Shown here one piece after another: positions 61,901-64,000 of a stretch of 64,000 nucleotides of DNA. Source of the DNA: Lactarius indigo. Lineage: Eukaryota > Basidiomycota > Agaricomycetes > Russulales > Russulaceae. The translations under genes and the position numbers were made by a program. Every line of letters starts with the position of its first letter. Position 1 is the stretch's first letter. Location: the NCBI GenBank assembly GCA_025766275.1, contig JAFKAC010000018.1:620001-684000 (forward strand), in the 5' to 3' direction. Under the pieces are notes generated by a model that did not search any database, was not told the DNA's origin, and saw only the letters and a list, made by a program, of their open reading frames with translations.

Positions 61901-63690
61901 AGGTCGTAGATGTCGTAGTTGCGCTCGGCTTCCGAAAGCGTTGCGGAGTAATATCCTATTGGGTGTCGCTTTCCGTCAGCTTTTCTCTGGAGGAGTACGG
62001 CTCCCACCGCGTATCCCGAGGCATCGACCTCTAATTCGAACGGGTCCTGGAGGACTGGATGTGCGAGTACCGGTTCTTCTGTTACGAGGCGTTTCAGGGT
62101 GTTGAATGCCTTTTCTTCTACTTCCGTCCATCTCCACTCTTCATCCTTCCGTGTTAGTTTGGTCAGCGGCTTTGCGTGGTTTGCGAAACCGCGAATGAAA
62201 AGTCTGTAAAAGTTACAGAAGCCCAGGAAGGATCGAACGTCCTTGACCTTCGTGGGCGTTGGCCAGTCTTTAATGCCTTGAACTTTTACAGGGTCCATGC
62301 GAGTTACCCCCCTTTCAAGGATTACCCCCAGGTAATCCATTCGCGGTTGATGGAAAAGGCACTTCTCAAGTTTGAAGTAGAGATCGTGTTCTTTGGCGAC
62401 GCGTAGGACGTCTCGGACGGCCGAGACATGAGCGGCTAAATCATGGTCGAAATGAGTCGCGATACCAATATCATCCATATAGACACGTATCGTAGTGCCG
62501 AGGCGCTCGTGTTTCGCGATCGTGTCGCGATAGATGTGATTCATCATCGCTTGGAAGGTGGCCGGAGAGTTGGTGAGGCCAAAGAACATGACCGTTGGTT
62601 CGAAGAGACCGAATTTGGTCTTGAACGCCGCTTTCTCTTGATCTCCATCGCGGATGCGTATGTTGTTGTAGCCCCACCGGATGTCTAGTTTGGTATAAAT
62701 GTGAGCGTTGCTGAGATCCAGAATGAGGTCTTGGATGAGCGGTAGCGGGTATTGATTGCGGATGGTGTGTGAGTTGATAACTCGATAGTCCTGCACAGGG
62801 CGTAGTTTTCCGTCCTTCTTTTTAATAAAAAAGAAGGAAGACGCGTACGGGGATATGGAGGGGCGCAAGTAGCCCTGTTTCAGTTTTTCGTCTAAGAACT
62901 CCCTGAGTTCGCCTTCTTCCTTTTGTGTCATGGGGTATATCTTGCAGTCTATGGCCGTCGGAGCTGAAGGTTTGAAGTCAATTGCGTGATCCCACGGTCT
63001 AGCTGGGGGAAAACGATGTGAGGCCTGCTCGTTAAAGAGTCTACTGAACTCGTCGTATTCGGGTGGCAACACGGCTGCCGTCTGCTGTTGTTTCGCTAAT
63101 ATGGCCAACTCCGTCGAGGTCGTGGCTCGTGCGAAAGTTTCCTCATGCAGTTCTTGTAAGATCTCCTCCTTTTCCGCGGTGATTAGGGCTCGCACCGTGG
63201 ATGCGGTAAGTAGTTCCTCCGTAGTGGCTAGCACTACGGGTTGTACGTCGGGGTGTGTGGTGGCCGTAGCCCAGCTGATGGTGGGTTCGAAGGCGCTCAG
63301 CCAGGGATAGCCGAGCACCATGTCCTCGCTTCCGAGGTCGGTGGCCAGAAAGGTCATTTTCTTCACCTGTCCACGCGTTTTCACTTCTAGGTTAACGTAA
63401 TGAGTGATCAACCCAGCTTTGTTTTCCGTATTGTCTATGTTCCATATTTTGCGGGGCGTTTCCAGCGCCTGTACCGGGATTCCTGCCTTGGCTGCCATAC
63501 TTGGTTTGATAAAGTTATCGGTCGCTCCGGAGTCGACCAGTGCGTTTGCTTCAGTCGTTTGGTAATTCGTTCGGACAGTCACTGGAATTCGTAGAGATCG
63601 ATAGCGCGTTGTCACAATTACAGAATTACATTGTAGAGCCCTCACCCAGACTGACGGGTTTAGGCGTCCCGAAAACCCTCTTTCCCCCAC
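58951..63690 (-). CDS. pol: Gyp4 Pol polyprotein with chromodomain and C-terminal extension
   Basis: Open frame of 1579 codons, -1 relative to gag. Protease LVDSGATDNF (about aa 51-60); RT with KLRPVQDYRVIN and YMDDIGIAT (about aa 403); RNase H FELEVDASGYAVG; integrase with GHPG ... GCAECQRNK and STAYHPRTDGQSERTNQW; chromodomain YEVEAILDSRHFG ... YLVKWKGYPDSENQW (about aa 1115-1165). About 410 extra residues follow: EGPITAQEW, YYPARHAFL, MYRGRVRV, PEGFRANRRPHHIPYPI, ASHVQLIGGADPLILG, YGKPFYAEPH, LTAEVTRFR and a coiled-coil end RDSIYRLERATALERIADE. Each of these motifs has a counterpart in the Gyp1 extension in the same order. Confidence 0.95.
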   Translation of the reverse strand: MGERGFSGRLNPSVWVRALQCNSVIVTTRYRSLRIPVTVRTNYQTTEANALVDSGATDNFIKPSMAAKAGIPVQALETPRKIWNIDNTENKAGLITHYVNLEVKTRGQVKKMTFLATDLGSEDMVLGYPWLSAFEPTISWATATTHPDVQPVVLATTEELLTASTVRALITAEKEEILQELHEETFARATTSTELAILAKQQQTAAVLPPEYDEFSRLFNEQASHRFPPARPWDHAIDFKPSAPTAIDCKIYPMTQKEEGELREFLDEKLKQGYLRPSISPYASSFFFIKKKDGKLRPVQDYRVINSHTIRNQYPLPLIQDLILDLSNAHIYTKLDIRWGYNNIRIRDGDQEKAAFKTKFGLFEPTVMFFGLTNSPATFQAMMNHIYRDTIAKHERLGTTIRVYMDDIGIATHFDHDLAAHVSAVRDVLRVAKEHDLYFKLEKCLFHQPRMDYLGVILERGVTRMDPVKVQGIKDWPTPTKVKDVRSFLGFCNFYRLFIRGFANHAKPLTKLTRKDEEWRWTEVEEKAFNTLKRLVTEEPVLAHPVLQDPFELEVDASGYAVGAVLLQRKADGKRHPIGYYSATLSEAERNYDIYDLELLAIVKALRNWRPLLAGAPHKIKIYSDHLNLQYWKSPQKISRRVAREVLELSEYDFEIHHIKGKNNGRADALSRRPDYDQGAGDNSEVVVLPPEVFVRVTNTAKTLTLDPNLLQPRHQQDEEVIKVWVDPHQLKKIQGEWYKDGRFVITGPASTHRVLIHDHHDLPIHGHPGIAKTQRILERHYWWPRLRKDVYEYVQGCAECQRNKVNTRPIRAALHPITPVLDALPFQTVAIDFITKLPTSEGHDSILTITDHDCSKASVFIPCREEITAEETAALYVNHVFKRFGLPRKIISDRDPRFTSKFTREACRILGVQQNISTAYHPRTDGQSERTNQWLEQYLRFWVNERQDNWTTYLPIAEFAHNNWPHEHTKQSPFQLLMGYDPRADWTDKPSPIPQVTARLTRLKEARQDAQRLMKKAQEAWVRNKDTPKFRINDLVWLEGKHLRTNQPTAKLAARRHGPFRVIQVMSPYNYRLELPTQWSIHPVFHIDLLTPYKQTPLHGENFTRPPPELIDGEEEYEVEAILDSRHFGRGKRLQYLVKWKGYPDSENQWVNKDDVFAPEALRLYQEAQARGQQVKTNSAKVEGSQPSFLRSLTSHMPTSPLRHVTQAALLDSLAQDAHALLAEDDDTEVPNPQITPWTPLRPAEGPITAQEWAHVITRFPDPTTTPDDESAVVHVFRNDRGEREPIAAIPPSDDLIGIRGVFPSNDQRSSADGVRAGGVEESSGGVAEGAARLRSGPTEGDARAAAAMEAAEASHDDDDYYPARHAFLRTKSDPTNPLITPWLVYSDGSPMYRGRVRVPGAADHRTFTAADDPAHVIAPEGFRANRRPHHIPYPITGPDGVERDASHVQLIGGADPLILGVIPGSPHVYGKPFYAEPHVSAALRPTYPHEDLVVFEADRITDRALNRINDESLTAEVTRFRAASYELDRLRARVAQLRAMIECAQDDRRDSIYRLERATALERIADEQRDWPARDFR
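59361..60227 (-). CDS. Overlapping +1-frame ORF inside the Gyp4 Pol extension
   Basis: 288 codons from an ATG at 60227, located in the end of the chromodomain coding sequence; +1 relative to pol, as in Gyp1. Conserved with Gyp1 in SRATTSVQALMEYELEGW, VAAEWQKEQL and REMRERRQRW (59637-59807) and in SLRLKGSGQIDDPITF (59391-59438). The N-terminal half is basic, Ser/Pro-rich and not conserved. In the first conserved segment the pol frame itself is low-complexity (Gly/Ala/Ser) and does not align with Gyp1. Confidence 0.5.
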   Translation of the reverse strand: MTSLRQKRSVYTRKHKRGGNKLKRTAQRSKGVNPLSSVLSPLTCLLPLYAMSPKQRSSTPSHKTPTPSWLRTTTPKYPTLKSHHGRLLDQPRGLSPRKSGPTSSPDSQTPLLPPMTNPPSSTSSETTVENASRSPLSPQATTSSAFAEFSRATTSVQALMEYELEGWRRVAAEWQKEQLDSAAARLREMRERRQRWRQLRLAMTTTITTRHATPSFERKATLLIPSSRLGSSTPTGPPCIEDVCACLAPPIIVRSPPPTTPRMSLRLKGSGQIDDPITFHTPSPGPTE

Positions 63691-64000
63691 AAATCTTGGA
63701 GGATAAGGTCCTTTACTTCGTCCGTACTATTGGCCACCTGTGTGAGCCATTCCTTTGCTTGTTCTCCTGCCGTCTTCGTACTTGCCGCATTAATTTGAGG
63801 GGCTGGTGTTGCGCTCAGTGCCGGGGTCATGTACCCGGGCAGAGAGGGCTCGTATTGTGATACGGGTCCCTGGTGCCACGTGGTTTCGGTCATTCGACTG
63901 CTGGATGGCGCGTTTTGCCAATGTCCTTGTGCGCGCGGATGGGGGCAATTTCGTGAGAGATGTCCCGGAGCGTGACAGTTGTAACAGAGTACGTTCCTTA
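63660..64000 (-). CDS. gag: Gyp4 Gag, C-terminal end (partial)
   Basis: Enters from the window edge with a zinc knuckle CYNCHAPGHLSRNC (about 63985-63940). A Thr/Pro-rich tail follows, ending EWLTQVANSTDEVKDLILQD and EGFRDA at 63660. The end parallels Gyp1 Gag (DWLNGVAGESDDVKDIILQQ, EGFQDA). Confidence 0.9.
   Translation of the reverse strand, partial: RNVLCYNCHAPGHLSRNCPHPRAQGHWQNAPSSSRMTETTWHQGPVSQYEPSLPGYMTPALSATPAPQINAASTKTAGEQAKEWLTQVANSTDEVKDLILQDLWGKEGFRDA
63672..63678 (-). promoter_or_regulatory. Gyp4 -1 ribosomal frameshift site
   Basis: G GGT TTT in the gag frame at the same distance from the gag stop as in Gyp1; pol is in the -1 frame. Confidence 0.7.

Larger units (their letters stand above)
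58383..64000 (-). mobile_element. Gyp4: Ty3/Gypsy chromovirus, 5' end outside the window
   Basis: Minus strand: 3' LTR 58383-58921 (TGTAAC...GTGACA, 539 bp), polypurine tract, complete pol and the 3' end of gag. Same family group as Gyp1 and Gyp3. No frame break in the visible part. Confidence 0.9.

Overview
This window looks like repeat-rich nuclear DNA of a mushroom-forming fungus (Basidiomycota, Agaricomycetes). The grounds are genes split by introns of about 44-77 bp with GT...AG ends, C2H2 and Kin4-like kinase sequences of fungal type, Ty3/Gypsy chromoviruses with Pol chromodomains, a Helitron with a Rep/helicase gene split by tiny introns, and a LINE that ends in an RNase H domain. No rRNA, CRISPR or clear tRNA was seen. 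The species cannot be named from the sequence alone.

Left third (1-15.2 kb, resuming at 32.7-38.2 kb): a tandemly duplicated unit. Each unit starts with a TATA-like promoter and a five-exon gene for a small protein with two C2H2-type zinc fingers. This is followed in units 1, 2 and 4 by remains of a Kin4-like Ser/Thr kinase. There are five zinc-finger copies (from 152, 4720, 10312, 13747 and 36630). The first four can be spliced to open reading frames of 373, 370, 336 and 369 aa; the fifth has lost exon 3. All kinase copies are broken, one by a (CA)52 tract.

Middle (15.2-32.7 kb): unit 4 is split by a nest of elements. A TA-flanked element with 40-bp terminal inverted repeats (31675-32669) was hit exactly at its edge by a Helitron (15224-31674, minus strand). 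The Helitron carries a Rep/helicase gene and three tandem paralogous small genes that I interpret as OB-fold/ssDNA-binding-like. A young Ty3/Gypsy element, Gyp1 (19112-26913), then landed inside the helicase reading frame.

Right part (38-64 kb): a 2.9-kb poly(A)-tailed insert with a 15-bp target duplication and a nested solo LTR; a decayed minus-strand LINE with its own LTR insertion; and a stack of Ty3/Gypsy elements. Gyp3 (older, minus strand) interrupts the LINE and is itself split by the plus-strand Gyp2 (49757-58218) and cut by Gyp4 (58383 to the window end, minus strand).

The most unusual biology lies in the Gypsy elements. Gyp1, Gyp2 and Gyp4 carry 400-500 extra residues on Pol after the chromodomain, and the Gyp3 fragments keep the end of the same module. 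In Gyp1 and Gyp4 part of this extension is overlapped by a second reading frame (+1 relative to Pol) whose protein is also conserved. In Gyp2 the extension ends in zinc knuckles and was originally fused in frame to Pol before a solo LTR split it. Gyp1 and Gyp2 also have LTR-encoded self-primers, leaders free of AUG and Gag frames that seem to start at a GUG. Gyp1 and Gyp4 share a perfect -1 slippery heptamer between gag and pol.
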